Origin: JACVRW01 sp963803245
GTDB taxonomy: Bacteria; Actinomycetota; Thermoleophilia; Solirubrobacterales; Thermoleophilaceae
DNA length: 64,000 bases
Assembly: GCA_963803245.1 (NCBI GenBank)
Contig: CAWDLI010000013.1
Span: forward strand, 25,081-89,080
Direction of reading: 5' to 3'
How positions within the stretch are numbered: the stretch's first letter is position 1; every line of letters begins with the position of its first letter. This document shows positions 25,173-35,295 of the stretch, in pieces. Under the pieces are notes generated by a model. It ran no database searches. It saw only the letters and a list, made by a program, of their open reading frames with translations, and had not been told where the DNA came from. Position numbers and translations under genes: made by a program.

Positions 25173-26270
25173 TCAGTCCACGGCTTCCAGGCGCGGACCC
25201 TGCCTGTAATGCCGCCCCGCCTTGGCGCAGTCGCGGCCCTCGAGGCGCACGACGTCGGCCGTGAAGTCGTTTTGGCCCCTCAAAAGGGAGGAACCGACCC
25301 CGTAGGAGTCCACGGGTGAGCTGAGAGCCTCGAAGCGGCTGATCTTGGCGGCGTCGAACCCTCCCGAGACCACGATCCGCACGTTCCTGTGCTCCGCGGC
25401 GTCGAGCGCCTCGCGCACGCGGGTCACCAGCTCCGGCGTGACGCCGGTCGGCTCGGATTCGCCCATGTCGGCCCACAGGACGCGGTCGACCATCCGCTCC
25501 GAGGTGTCGAGGCGCACACCCCAGAGCATGTCCCCCAGGGCGTCGGCCACCTCGAGCGACGTGCGAACCGAGTCGTTCTCGAAGTCGACGAGGACCGTCA
25601 CGTTCATCTCGTGCGAGTACCGCTCGGCGAAGGCGCGCGCGGCCGCCACGGTGTCGCCGCCGTAGGCAGCGATCAGCGCGTGCGGCACGGTGCCCACCCC
25701 GCGGCCGCCCCACCACGAGGCCTGGGCGTCGGTGGACACGCCGATCGCGCCGGCCACATGGGCCGCCCAGCCGTCGCCGGTCTGCACCAGCCAGTGGTCG
25801 TGGCGCGCCGGGAAGAAGAGGATCGGCTTGCCGCGCGCCGCCTCCACCACCTCGCGCACGTTCCGCATGACGAGCGTGCGGCGCGCCACGCAGCCCAGGT
25901 AGACGGTCTCGAGATGGGCGAACAGCGAGTAGTCGCCCTCGATCTGGAGCACGGGCTCGAACGGCGTGATCGCGTCGCCCTCGTGGAGGGCCCGGACCTC
26001 AAGCTCCTCCCAGCCCGACTGCCAGCCGTCGAGGGTCGCGCGTCCCGAGCACTGCTTCAGCACCGCGATCGCCTCGTCGATGCCGCCCAGCACCGAGTCG
26101 TGCTTCTGGAAGACCTGCATGGTCACGCGCGGGTGGCGGCCCTCGGCCTCGAGCAGCTCCTTCGTGAGGTTGAAGTAGGCGTCCGTGTAGTAGCCCGAGC
26201 GGATCCGCTCCACCGGCAGGCGGAAGACCTCTGGGTCGAGCCGCGCTCGCGGACGGGCCTCGGTCGCCAT
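25173..26270 (-). CDS. pncB: Nicotinate phosphoribosyltransferase
   Basis: A 365-residue enzyme of NAD salvage that joins nicotinate to PRPP. The N-terminal YYTDAYFNLTKELLEAEGRHPRVTMQVFQK matches the family opening. The barrel segments ADALGDMLWGVRLDTSERM, NVRIVVSGGFDAAKI and SPVDSYGVGSSLL carry the ribose-phosphate contacts. It lies 41 nt upstream of the ftsH start on the same strand. The short gap has only a 5-bp hairpin (25147-25162), so cotranscription is possible. Confidence 0.9.
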   Translation of the reverse strand: MATEARPRARLDPEVFRLPVERIRSGYYTDAYFNLTKELLEAEGRHPRVTMQVFQKHDSVLGGIDEAIAVLKQCSGRATLDGWQSGWEELEVRALHEGDAITPFEPVLQIEGDYSLFAHLETVYLGCVARRTLVMRNVREVVEAARGKPILFFPARHDHWLVQTGDGWAAHVAGAIGVSTDAQASWWGGRGVGTVPHALIAAYGGDTVAAARAFAERYSHEMNVTVLVDFENDSVRTSLEVADALGDMLWGVRLDTSERMVDRVLWADMGESEPTGVTPELVTRVREALDAAEHRNVRIVVSGGFDAAKISRFEALSSPVDSYGVGSSLLRGQNDFTADVVRLEGRDCAKAGRHYRQGPRLEAVD

Positions 26271-26296
26271 GCGCCTCGAAGGATAGGCCGCGGGTC

Positions 26297-27097
26297 TCAG
26301 GCCGCGGCTTCGGCGCGCAGGATCTCGGCGAGCGCGGCGTGCCCCACCTCGAGCTGCTCGGCGGTGGGCTCGCGCGTGCCGACCACGCGCTGGATCTCGT
26401 GTCCCGGCTTGCGCAGGAGGCGGGCGAGGACGCTGTCCGCGTGGCGCTCCGACCAGGCGAACACCTCGACGGCCACGGCGGCGCTTCCCAGTCCCACCGC
26501 CGCCTCGGCGGCCGGTCCGCGCAGCCCGGCCCGGCGTGCAGCCACGTTCCCCACCGCCGCGGCGGCCAGCATCGGCGTGACCAGGTGCGAGCCGCAGCGG
26601 TCGTGCTCCTTGTCCTGCTCCGCGGCGTCGGTGTCGTCCTCGTAGCCCGCGATCGACTTGTGCTCCACGCCGTGGTACGCCGCGAGATCGCCGCTGCGCA
26701 GGGCCATCAGCGCGGGCATGAAGCTCACCAGCGCCACAGCGGCCTCGCGGCCGACGGTGCGGGCCCCGGCCGAGCGGATGGCCTGCCCGCCCAGTGCCGC
26801 CGCGCCCATCGCTCCGAGCGTGCGCGCGTCCTGCATCGGCAGGCGCGCGGCCGGCAGCGCGCGCTTCACGAGCGGGATCACGGCCATCGCCTCGGCGAGC
26901 TTCACGACCCCGCGTACCCCGGGCATGCGCTCGGCCATGCCGCCCTTCAGTCGCGGCTTGCGTCCCGACGCCACCTGGATCTCGCCCGAGTCCGCCCGCA
27001 CGGCCGCCGCCCAGTGGGTCGGCCCGTGCACCAGCAGGCCGTTGCGCAGCGCCATGCCGCCGAGCCGCAGCTTGTCCGCGGGCACCGGCTTCGTCAT
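26297..27097 (-). CDS. DUF1385 membrane-associated protein
   Basis: A 266-residue protein with the DUF1385 hallmark AYHGVEHKSIAGYE and the following CGSHLVTPML region. The start LRLGGMALRNGLLVHGPTHWAAAVR is also typical. Several alanine-rich hydrophobic stretches (GAMGAAALGGQAI, VALVSFMPALMAL, LAAAAVGNVAARRA) suggest membrane helices. Function is unknown; the family is widespread. The ATG overlaps the stop of the upstream M20 peptidase gene as ATGA, so the two are translationally coupled. Confidence 0.85.
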   Translation of the reverse strand: MTKPVPADKLRLGGMALRNGLLVHGPTHWAAAVRADSGEIQVASGRKPRLKGGMAERMPGVRGVVKLAEAMAVIPLVKRALPAARLPMQDARTLGAMGAAALGGQAIRSAGARTVGREAAVALVSFMPALMALRSGDLAAYHGVEHKSIAGYEDDTDAAEQDKEHDRCGSHLVTPMLAAAAVGNVAARRAGLRGPAAEAAVGLGSAAVAVEVFAWSERHADSVLARLLRKPGHEIQRVVGTREPTAEQLEVGHAALAEILRAEAAA

Positions 27098-28401
27098 CCG
27101 AGCACCTCCTCGGCGAGGCCGGCGTAGAAGCCGGCGGCCAGGCCCAGGTCCTCCACCGGTATCCGCTCGTCGGCTCCGTGCACGAGCGGCACCGCCTCGA
27201 AGAGGTCCATCTTCCGCTGGGGGAAGAAGCCGTAGGCGGTGCAGTCCGGGAACGCCGCGCGGAACCAGCGCGAGTCCGAGAAGCCCGGCAGCACCACCGG
27301 CACGGCGGTCGCGCCCGGGTCCTCGCGCTCGATGAACGCCTGGATGTGCTCCATCAGCGGGGTGTCGATCGGCGAGCGGTTGCCGACCACCGTGTCCTCG
27401 AAGTCGATCTCGAAGGCGCCCTCGCCCAGCACGGCGTGGATCCGCTCGAGGGCGTGCGGCTCGCCGAGAGCGGGCGGCACGCGGCAGTCCACCTGCAGCC
27501 GCGCCCGCGACGGGATCACGTTGATCTTCTCCGAGGCCGAGACCATCGTCGGCGTGCAGGTCACGCCGAGCATCGGCTCGAGCAGCACCGCCACGCGCGG
27601 ATCGCGCTCCTCGAGCGAGCGCATCGAGGAGGCGAGGTCCTCGGTGTCGAGGCCGAGCGCGCGCATGAAGGCCTCCGGCTCCGGCGAGAGCTCGTACGCC
27701 GGACGGCCGTCGCTGAGTGCCTCCAGGATCGGGGCGAGCTTGACCAGGGCGTTGTCGCCGATGCGCGGGATCGAGGCGTGGCCGGCCGTTCCGGACGTTG
27801 TGAGCGTGAAGCGGAACACGCCCTTCTCGCCGGCGCAGACGCCGTAGTGGCGGCGGCCGTCGAACTCGAAGACCTCACCGGCGCCCTCGTTCACGACCAT
27901 GTCGCAGGCCACCCGGTCCGGGTGCTGCTCGCAGAGCCAGCGCGCGCCGTGGGCGGCGCCGGTCTCCTCGTCGGCGGTGAAGACGAGCAGCAGCTCGCCG
28001 GACTGCGGCCGCCAGCCCTCCTCGGCGAGCGTCAGGGCCGCGGCGGCCTCCGCCGCCACCTGGCTCTTCATGTCGAGCGCGCCGCGGCCCCACACGCAGC
28101 CGTCGCGAAGCTCGCCCGACCATGGGTCCACGGTCCACTCCTCGGGATTCGCGAGCACCGTGTCCACGTGCCCGAGTAGGCACAGGCGCGGGCCGTCGGA
28201 CTCGGCCTTCAGCCGCGCCACGAGATTCGGGCGGCCCTCCACGGCGGCGAGCAGCTCGCACTCGAAGCCGGCGCGCTCCAGTAGGCCCTTGAGGAACACC
28301 TGCGCCGCCTCCTCGTTGCCCGGCGGGTTGACCGTGTTGAAGCGGATCAGACGCTGGAGCAGCTCGGTGGTTCGGCCCTCCAGTTGCGCGCGATCGGGCA
28401 C
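27094..28401 (-). CDS. M20-family metallopeptidase
   Basis: A 435-residue zinc peptidase of the ArgE/DapE/CPG2 group. Metal motifs are LLGHVDTVL (first His and Asp), GRGALDMKS (bridging Asp), FTADEETGAAHG (catalytic Glu pair), and PLVHGADERI near the C-terminus (last His). The dimerisation domain contains TSGTAGHASIPRIGDNA. The substrate cannot be told from sequence; carboxypeptidase or deacylase roles are both known. The start is GTG 28401, head to head with rarA across 40 bp. It is cotranscribed with the DUF1385 gene. Confidence 0.9.
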   Translation of the reverse strand: MPDRAQLEGRTTELLQRLIRFNTVNPPGNEEAAQVFLKGLLERAGFECELLAAVEGRPNLVARLKAESDGPRLCLLGHVDTVLANPEEWTVDPWSGELRDGCVWGRGALDMKSQVAAEAAAALTLAEEGWRPQSGELLLVFTADEETGAAHGARWLCEQHPDRVACDMVVNEGAGEVFEFDGRRHYGVCAGEKGVFRFTLTTSGTAGHASIPRIGDNALVKLAPILEALSDGRPAYELSPEPEAFMRALGLDTEDLASSMRSLEERDPRVAVLLEPMLGVTCTPTMVSASEKINVIPSRARLQVDCRVPPALGEPHALERIHAVLGEGAFEIDFEDTVVGNRSPIDTPLMEHIQAFIEREDPGATAVPVVLPGFSDSRWFRAAFPDCTAYGFFPQRKMDLFEAVPLVHGADERIPVEDLGLAAGFYAGLAEEVLG

Positions 28402-28441
28402 CCGATCGAGTATATGGAGGCACCGCTGCGAGAATCCGCGC

Positions 28442-29773
28442 ATGGAGCGGCTCTTCGACCTCGAGGACACCCCCAGGGGCCAGACCGGCGTGCCGGCCCC
28501 CGACCTGCCGCTGGCCGCTCGCATGCGCCCCGTCTCGCTCGGCGAGTTCGTGGGCCAGGAGCACCTGCTCGGCCGCGGCGCCGCGCTGCGCACGGCCCTC
28601 GAGGAAGGCCGCGCCCACTCGATGATCCTGTACGGCCCGCCCGGCACCGGCAAGACCACGCTGGCGCGCCTGCTCGCCGTGAACGCGCGCGCCGCGTTCG
28701 AGGAGGCCTCCGCGGTGAACGCGGGACGGGCCGAGGTGCGCGAGGTGATCGAGCGCGCCCAGCACCGCCGTTCCACGAGCGGCGAGCGGACCATCTTCTT
28801 CCTCGACGAGATCCACCGCTTCAACAAGGCGCAGCAGGACAGCCTCCTGCCGGCGGTCGAGGAGGGGCTCGTGCTGCTGGTGGGCGCCACCACCGAGAAC
28901 CCCTACTTCGAGGTCAACTCGGCGCTGCTCTCACGCTGCCGGGTGTACGAGCTGCACGCGCTCGAGACCGAGCACGTCCTGGCGCTGCTGCGCCGCTCGC
29001 TCGGCGACGAGCGGGGCGTGACCGACGCCCCGCGGGTGGACGACGCGGCGCTCGACTTCCTCGCGGCGCGCGCCGGCGGCGACGCCCGCACGGCGCTGTC
29101 CGCGCTCGAGCTGGCCTGCGACACGGTGGGCCCCGACGGGGCGGTGACGCTGCGCGTGGCGGAGGACGCGCTCCAGCGCAGCGCGATCCTCTACGACAAG
29201 GAGGGCGACCGCCACTACGACCTGATCTCCGCCTGGATCAAGGCCACGCGCGGCTCGGACCCGGACGCTTCGCTGCTCTATCTCGCCGGGATGCTCGAGG
29301 GCGGCGAGGACCCGCGCTACGTCGCCCGGCGGATGGTCGTGCTCGCGAGCGAGGACATCGGCAACGCCGACCCGCGCGCGCTCGAGGTCGCCGTGGCCAC
29401 GGCCGCCGCCGTCGAGCACGTGGGCATGCCGGAGGCCGCGCTCAACCTCGCCCAGGCCGCGGTCTACCTGGCGCTGGCGCCGAAGTCGAACGCGTCCTAC
29501 AAGGCCCTCGGCCGCGCGCGCGAGTGGGTGCGCGAGAACGGCACGCCGCACCCGCCCGACTACCTCCGGAGCGCCGCCTACCCGGGCGCGAAGAAGCTCG
29601 GCCGCGGCGAGGGCTACGACTACCCGCACGACCGTCCCGAGGGCGTGACCGAGCAGGAGCTCATGCCCTCCGACGCGGAGGGGACGAAGTTCCTGGAGCT
29701 GACGGAGCACGGCGAGGAGCGCGAGCTGCGCGAGCGCTGGGAGCGGATCCGCGGCGCGCGCGGGCGCGACTGA
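28442..29773 (+). CDS. rarA: Replication-associated recombination protein A
   Basis: A 443-residue AAA+ ATPase of the RarA/MgsA/WRNIP1 family, which acts at stalled replication forks. Features are RPVSLGEFVGQEHLLG, Walker A GPPGTGKTTLARLL (65-78), Walker B FFLDEIHRFNKAQQD, sensor 1 GATTENPYFEVNSALLSRC, and the C-terminal tetramerisation part (KEGDRHYDLISAWIKATRGSD... EDIGNADPRAL). The C-terminal block ends with the family's YDYPHD region. The ATG at 28442 is 40 bp from the divergent peptidase gene. Confidence 0.96.
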   Translation: MERLFDLEDTPRGQTGVPAPDLPLAARMRPVSLGEFVGQEHLLGRGAALRTALEEGRAHSMILYGPPGTGKTTLARLLAVNARAAFEEASAVNAGRAEVREVIERAQHRRSTSGERTIFFLDEIHRFNKAQQDSLLPAVEEGLVLLVGATTENPYFEVNSALLSRCRVYELHALETEHVLALLRRSLGDERGVTDAPRVDDAALDFLAARAGGDARTALSALELACDTVGPDGAVTLRVAEDALQRSAILYDKEGDRHYDLISAWIKATRGSDPDASLLYLAGMLEGGEDPRYVARRMVVLASEDIGNADPRALEVAVATAAAVEHVGMPEAALNLAQAAVYLALAPKSNASYKALGRAREWVRENGTPHPPDYLRSAAYPGAKKLGRGEGYDYPHDRPEGVTEQELMPSDAEGTKFLELTEHGEERELRERWERIRGARGRD

Positions 29774-29798
29774 CGCCCGTCGGGCAGAATCAGCACCA

Positions 29799-31407
29799 AT
29801 GGAAGCCGCGGTTCGCCCACTCCCCCAGGAGGAACCCGCCCAGCTCGAGTCGACCAGCCCGATCGACGGCGCCCGGCTCGGCTCGGTGCCGACCGTCACC
29901 CCGGCCGAGGTCCAGTCGGTGGTCGACGACGTGGCGGAGGTCCAGCCCTTCTGGGCGCAGCTCCCGCTCGCGGACCGCGCCCGCTACATGCGGCGCGCGG
30001 GCCAGGCGATCATCGACCAGCTCGAGGACCTGACCACGCTCCTCACGCGCGAGCAGGGCAAGCCGCGCGCCGAGTCGTACTCGATGGAGCTGGTGCCCAC
30101 GATCGACTCGCTTCGCTGGCTCGCGGACGCGGCCCCCGAGATCCTCGACGACGAGCGCGTGCCGATGCCGGTGTTCCTCAAGCAGAAGCGCTCGCGGCAC
30201 AGCTTCGAGCCGCTCGGGGTGGTCGGCGTGATCGCGCCCTGGAACTACCCCTGGTCGATCCCGTTCGGCGAGGTGGCGTTCGCCCTGATGGCCGGCAACG
30301 GCGTGGTGCTCAAGCCGGCATCGCTCACGCCGCTGATCGGGCAGCGCATCCAGGACACGTTCGAGCGCGCCGGGCTTCCCGAGGGCCTGGTTCGCACCAT
30401 CCACGGCGGCGGCGCCGTGGGGCAGGCGCTCGTCGAGTCGAGCGCGGCCAAGATCTTCTTCACCGGCTCGGTCGAGGTCGGCAGGCGCGTGGGCATGGCC
30501 TGCGCCAGCCGCATGAAGGGCTCGGTGCTCGAGCTGGGCGGCAAGGACGCGATGATCGTGTGCGCCGACGCGAACCTGCCGAACGCGATCTCCGGCTGCC
30601 TCTGGGGCGGCTTCGCGAATGCGGGCCAGACCTGCTCGGGGATCGAGCGCGTGTACGTGGAGCGCGAGGTGGCCGACCGCTTCATCGAGGGAGTGGTCCA
30701 GGGAGCGAAGGCGCTCCGCGTGGGCGACCCGATGGAGTGGACGACCGAGGTCGGGCCGATGGTCTCGCGCGACCAGCTCGAGACCGTGCGCGCGCTCGTG
30801 GACGACGCCGTGGCGGCGGGCGCCACGCTCCGCTGCGGCGGCCAGCGCGAGCTGCCCGAGCTCCCCGGCGCGGACTTCTACGCCCCCGCGGTCCTCACGG
30901 GGGTGACCCACGAGATGCGGATCATGCGCGAGGAGATCTTCGGCCCGGTCGTGCCGATCGTGACCGTGGACTCGCTCGACGAGGCGATCGGCCTGGCCAA
31001 CGACTCCGAGTTCGGGCTCGGCGCGTCGGTGTGGACGAGGAACCGGCCCGAAGAGCGAGCGCATCGCCCGCCGCCTCGAGGCCGGGATGGTGTGGGCCAA
31101 CGACCACATGTACTCCCACGGCGCCGCCTCCTGCGCCTGGGGCGGGGTGAAGAACTCGGGGCTCGGGCGCTCGCACTCGAAGTTCGGCCTCTACGAGTGC
31201 GTGAACGTGAAGCTCGTGAGCTGGGAGCCGTCGCGCACGCGCGACTTCTGGTGGCATCCCTACGACGAGTCGCTCGGCCGCGGCCTCCACGCCTCCGCGC
31301 AGCTCCTCTACGGACGCGACTCGGACAAGCCCGCCGCCCTGAGGCGCGGCATCGGGCCGCTCCTCCGGCTCGTGCGCAAGTCGCTGCGCGACGCGTTTAG
31401 ACGCTAG
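29799..31407 (+). CDS. Aldehyde dehydrogenase (one-base insertion near 31053)
   Basis: An NAD(P)-dependent aldehyde dehydrogenase of about 535 residues. Landmarks are GVIAPWNYPWSIPFGEV, FTGSVEVGRRVG, catalytic Glu in LELGGKDA (about 246), catalytic Cys in NAGQTCSGIERV (about 279), and EEIFGPVVPIVTVDSLDEAI. After SVWTRNRP an extra G near 31053 shifts the frame. In the next frame the protein resumes (SERIARRLEAGMVWANDHMYSHG...GGVKNSGLGRSHSKFGLYE) to the TAG at 31405-31407. The C-terminal 60 residues extend beyond the usual family end. The substrate is unknown. Confidence 0.88.
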
Positions 31408-31473
31408 CCCTCGGGGGGTAAATCACTTTCGCGCATCCGCGCGCGGGAACGAGCGGCTGTGGGGGAGGCACTC

Positions 31474-33508
31474 TTGAGGGGGACGAGGCGCACCGGCTGG
31501 GCGGGCGGTACCGCGATGGTCATCGCGCTGGCCCTGATGGTCCCGGGGACGGCCTCGGCCGACCACGGCAACTCGACGATGGGCGACCCGCTCCCCGCCC
31601 TTCCGGCGGCGGCGGACCCGGCTCAGAGCGGGCGCTTCGGCGAGCCGTTCACCGAGCCCACCGTGGCCGGCGTGACCACGAACGAGCGCTGCGCCGTGGA
31701 CAAGGACGGCCTCACCGTCTGCAAGCCCACCGGAGGCAGCGTGAGCGTGCTCCGGAACGGCAAGATCGTCTACTGGAACGCGCTCGAGGGGACCGAGCGC
31801 ATCGACCTGTCGCTGATCACCAACTACGGCAGCGTCGCGCTCAACGACCAGACGCGCCTGATGGACCTGTCCACGAGCCCGTTCAAGTGGAGCGTGCCGA
31901 GCCCCTCCGACGCCGGCGCGAATCCGGACGGCGAGGGCACCCACCCGCATCATCCCGGGGCAGAACGACGAGGCGAACAACAACGGCGCGCTCTTCTGCT
32001 CCGACCTGACCTTCCTGCCGGACGGGCGCGTGCTCGCCGCCGGCGGCACGGCGTACTACCAGGACCCGGAGATCGGCGACACCGGCTACGGCGTGGTGGA
32101 GCTCGAGGGGCTGCGCAACTCGCGCATCTACGACCCGGCCACGAACCGCTGGAGCCAGACGGGCTCCATGGCCGTCGGACGCTGGTATCCGAGCCTCGTG
32201 ACGCTCGGCAACGGCAAGGTCTTCGTGGCGAGCGGAGTCGAGAAGCTCGTGAAGCCGATCTATCCCGATCACCCGCTGGACTCGTTCGCGAACGTCCGCA
32301 AGACCGAGACCTACGACCCGGGCACCGGCAGGTGGACCGACAACGGCGCGACGGCGGCCAAGACGCTGCCGCTGTTCCCGCGGCTGCACCTGCTGCCGAA
32401 CGGCCACGTCTACTACAACGCGGCCGGCCAGGCCTTCAACCCGTTCGGCCAGTCGTACGACGAGGCGCTCTGGAACATCGCCGCGTCCTACGACCCGGCG
32501 ACGGCGCGCTGGCGGGACCTCGGCGTGCCCGGCGTGGACGGCGGGTCGCTCGGGGACCTGCTCGACCTCGACTTCGGCCGGCCCGTCTCGGACCTCGCCA
32601 AGCTCGGCATCCCGGGAGGCGGCAAGAGCCTCACGCTGCCCGGCTTCCGCGGCTCCACCTTCTCGGTGATGCTGCCTCTGCAGCCCGACGCGCTCGGCCG
32701 CTACACCAAGGCGTCGTTCCTCACGGGCGGCGGCGTGGTCAACCCCGCGGCGCCCAGCCCGGGCAGCTACTTCTCCACGAGCGACGCCCGCATCACCACG
32801 GTCGACACGGAGCGCGGCGACGCGATCTCGACGAGGCCGACAGGCGACATGCACCGGCCGCGCTGGTACACCTCGGGCGTCCTGCTGCCCACGGGCGAGG
32901 CAATCGCCTTCTCCGGCTCGGACCGTGACGAGGTGGCCCTGCCGGGCACCGAGTTCCCGATCAAGCAGGCCGAGCTCTGGGATCCGAAGACCGGCGACTG
33001 GACCCCGGTCGCCGAGGCCCACCGGCCGCGGACCTACCACAACACCGCCGTGCTGCTGCCCGACGGACGGGTGCTGATCGGGGGCCACGCCCCGATCACG
33101 ACCCTCTACCTCAAGCACATCACCCTGCCGGGCGGCTTCTCGCCGAACGAGCGCGACCCGAGCTTCGAGCTCTACAGCCCGCCCTATCTGTTCCGCGGCA
33201 CGCGCCCGAAGATCGTGTCCGCCCCGGCCACGCCCGGCTACGGCCAGACGATGGACGTGGTCACTGACCGTCCGGCGTCGGAGATCGAGAGCGTCGTGCT
33301 GGTGCGCAACCCCACCGAGACGCATCTGGTGGACGACGACCAGCGCAACGTCGTGCTGCGGGTGGTCTCTCGTAGCGGAAACCGGCTGACGCTGGCCACT
33401 CCGCCCAACGGCAACGTGGCGCCGCCGGGGCCCTACATGCTGTTCGCGAACCGCAAGACGGCCAGCGGCCTCACGCCGTCCGTGGCCAAGCAGATCACGC
33501 TGCGCTGA
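31474..33508 (+). CDS. Secreted galactose-oxidase-like (kelch/DUF1929) protein, one frameshift
   Basis: An exported protein of about 680 residues. The TTG at 31474 follows a gggggagg site; a signal peptide ends near GTASADHG. The middle is a kelch-type propeller (LTFLPDGRVLAAGG, MAVGRWYPSLVTLGNGKVFVASG, HRPRTYHNTAVLLPDGRVLIGG). The C-terminal immunoglobulin-like DUF1929 domain has SFELYSPPYLFRGTRPKI and GPYMLFANR. These match galactose/glyoxal oxidase-like copper radical proteins. An extra base near 31935-31950 breaks the frame between SDAGANPDGE and the restored RIIPGQNDEANNNGALFCSD. Whether the Cys-Tyr cofactor and copper ligands are complete is not resolved here. Confidence 0.8.
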
Positions 33509-33539
33509 CGCCCGACAGGGGGCCCTAGACTTTGCGGGG

Positions 33540-34277
33540 ATGCCCGCCCAGGCCTACGCCGGCAAGGAATGCGTCTGCCAGTTGCGCAGGGGCATGTGCG
33601 ATCAGAGCTGCGTCCAGGGGATGCTCGACACCCCCTTCTACATCGCATGCCTGCGGCTCACCGGCAGGCGCTGCGTCGTCATCGGAGGCGGTGACGTGGG
33701 GCTCGAGAAGGTGGAGGGGCTGCTCGCCTGCGACGGCGACGTGACGCTGGTGGCGCCGGAGGCGATCCCTGAGCTGGAGGAGCTCGCCGCCGAGGGCTCG
33801 ATCCGCTGGGAGCGGCGCGAGTACCGGCCGGCCGACATCGAGCGCACGTTCATCGTGATCGCCGCCACGAGCGACACCGACGTGAACATCCGTGTCTTCG
33901 AGGATGCCGAGCGGCGGGCGATGCTCGTGAACGTCGTGGACGTGCCGCCGCTGTGCAACTTCATCCTGCCCGCGATCATCCGCACCGGCCCGCTCGCCAT
34001 CGCGATCTCCACCGCGGGCGCGAGCCCCGCGCTCGCCAAGCGCATCCGCAACGAGATTGCCGACGAGTACGGCGAGCCCTACGCGCGGCTGGCGATCCTC
34101 CTCAACGAGGTGCGCGGCTGGGCGAAGGGCAGCCTGCCCACCTACCAGGACCGCAAGGTGTTCTTCGAGTCGATCGTCAACGGCGAGCCCGATCCGGTCG
34201 AGCTTCTCCGCGGCGGCGACGAGGCCGCGGTGCGCGACCTGATCGCCGCCGCCCAGCAGACGCATCAACCTGCCTGA
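33540..34277 (+). CDS. Precorrin-2 dehydrogenase / sirohydrochlorin ferrochelatase (CysG N-terminal type)
   Basis: A 245-residue protein that oxidises precorrin-2 to sirohydrochlorin in siroheme synthesis. The NAD-binding turn VVIGGGDVGLEKVEGLLACDGDVTLVAPE and the FIVIAATSDTDVN and FILPAIIRTGPLAIAISTAGASPALAKRIR blocks match the Met8/CysG-B family. The canonical domain begins near MLDTPFYIACLRL (33621). Before it lie 27 residues with four cysteines (CxC, then CxxxC), unusual for this family. It is followed by moaC and moaB/mogA. The methyltransferase that makes precorrin-2 is the cobA part of the gene at 40236-41759. Confidence 0.88.
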   Translation: MPAQAYAGKECVCQLRRGMCDQSCVQGMLDTPFYIACLRLTGRRCVVIGGGDVGLEKVEGLLACDGDVTLVAPEAIPELEELAAEGSIRWERREYRPADIERTFIVIAATSDTDVNIRVFEDAERRAMLVNVVDVPPLCNFILPAIIRTGPLAIAISTAGASPALAKRIRNEIADEYGEPYARLAILLNEVRGWAKGSLPTYQDRKVFFESIVNGEPDPVELLRGGDEAAVRDLIAAAQQTHQPA

Positions 34278-34314
34278 CGAGCTCACACACCTCGACGCCG
34301 CCGGGCGGGCCCGG

Positions 34315-34743
34315 ATGGTCGACGTGGGGGGCAAGGAGTCGACCGAGCGGCGCGCCGTGGCGCGCGCGGCCGTGCGGATGGCGCCCGAGACCGCGGCGGC
34401 TGTGGCGCGCGGCGACGGCCCGAAGGGCGAGGTGATCGGAACCGCGCGGATCGCCGGGATCCAGGCGGCCAAGCGGACGGCCGACCTCGTGCCGCTCTGC
34501 CACCCGCTCTCGCTCTCGTTCGTGGACGTGCGCCTGGAGGTGCGCGACGACCGGGTGGACGTGGAGGCCGAGGCCCGCACCACCGGGCCGACCGGCGTCG
34601 AGATGGAGGCGATGACGGCGGCCGCCGTGGCCGCGCTGACCGTCTACGACATGGTCAAGGGCCTGGAGCGCGGGGTGGAGATCACCGAGCTCGGCCTGGT
34701 CGAGAAGACCGGCGGGAAGCACGACTGGCGGCGCCCCGAGTGA
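34315..34743 (+). CDS. moaC: Cyclic pyranopterin monophosphate synthase MoaC
   Basis: Makes cyclic pyranopterin monophosphate, an early step of molybdenum cofactor synthesis, with MoaA. MVDVGGKESTERRAVARA opens the annotated frame. KRTADLVPLCHPLSLSFVDV holds the conserved cysteine-histidine active-site block, and TGPTGVEMEAMTAAAVAALTVYDMVK is the second conserved block. The usual MoaC opening LTHLDAAGRARM is encoded in frame just upstream (from about 34270) but no ATG, GTG or TTG precedes it. The true start may be a CTG at 34270, or a base may be lost. The first canonical start is ATG 34315. Confidence 0.93.
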   Translation: MVDVGGKESTERRAVARAAVRMAPETAAAVARGDGPKGEVIGTARIAGIQAAKRTADLVPLCHPLSLSFVDVRLEVRDDRVDVEAEARTTGPTGVEMEAMTAAAVAALTVYDMVKGLERGVEITELGLVEKTGGKHDWRRPE

Positions 34744-35201
34744 GGGCGGCGGTGCTGACGGTGTCCACCTCGCTGGCTCGCGGCGAGGGCGAGGACCTGT
34801 CGGGGCCGGCGCTCGCCGAGCTGTGCCGCGGCGCCGGGCTCGAAGTGGTGCACGAGACCGTGTCCGACGACCGTGAGGCGATCGCGGCCGCCATCGCCCG
34901 GCTCGCGGACTCCGATCAGATGCGCTTCGTGTTCACCACGGGCGGCACCGGGCTCACCCCCGACGACGTGACGCCGGAGGCCACCCTCGACGTGATCGAC
35001 CGCGAGGCGCCCGGCTACGCCGAGGCGATCCGCGCGGACTCACGCGGCCACACGCCGCTGGGGATCCTCACCCGCGGCGTGTCCGGCATCCGCGGCCGGA
35101 CGCTGATCGTGAACTTCCCGGGCAACCCGAAGGCGATCGGCCAGTCCTGGCCCGTGGTGGAGCCGACGATCGAGCACGCGGCGGCGACGCTGGAGCGGTA
35201 G
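34740..35201 (+). CDS. moaB: Molybdenum cofactor biosynthesis protein MoaB/MogA
   Basis: A 153-residue molybdopterin adenylyltransferase-type protein. VSTSLARGEGEDLSGPALAELCRGAGLEV is the family start; FVFTTGGTGLTPDDVTPEATLDVIDREAPGYAEAIR holds the MPT-binding GGTG and the DDVTPEA signature; LIVNFPGNPKAIGQSWPVV is the closing motif. The GTG at 34740 overlaps the moaC stop as GTGA. The MoaB and MogA branches are hard to separate by eye, so the symbol is provisional. Confidence 0.9.
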   Translation: MRAAVLTVSTSLARGEGEDLSGPALAELCRGAGLEVVHETVSDDREAIAAAIARLADSDQMRFVFTTGGTGLTPDDVTPEATLDVIDREAPGYAEAIRADSRGHTPLGILTRGVSGIRGRTLIVNFPGNPKAIGQSWPVVEPTIEHAAATLER

Positions 35202-35295
35202 GGGCCGCCCTGGCGCGCTCGGCGCCGAGGCGATGCCTTGCTTCGGGTCCTGGGCGAGCTGTTCGGGTATATGCCGGATAACTCGCCCCGGACCC

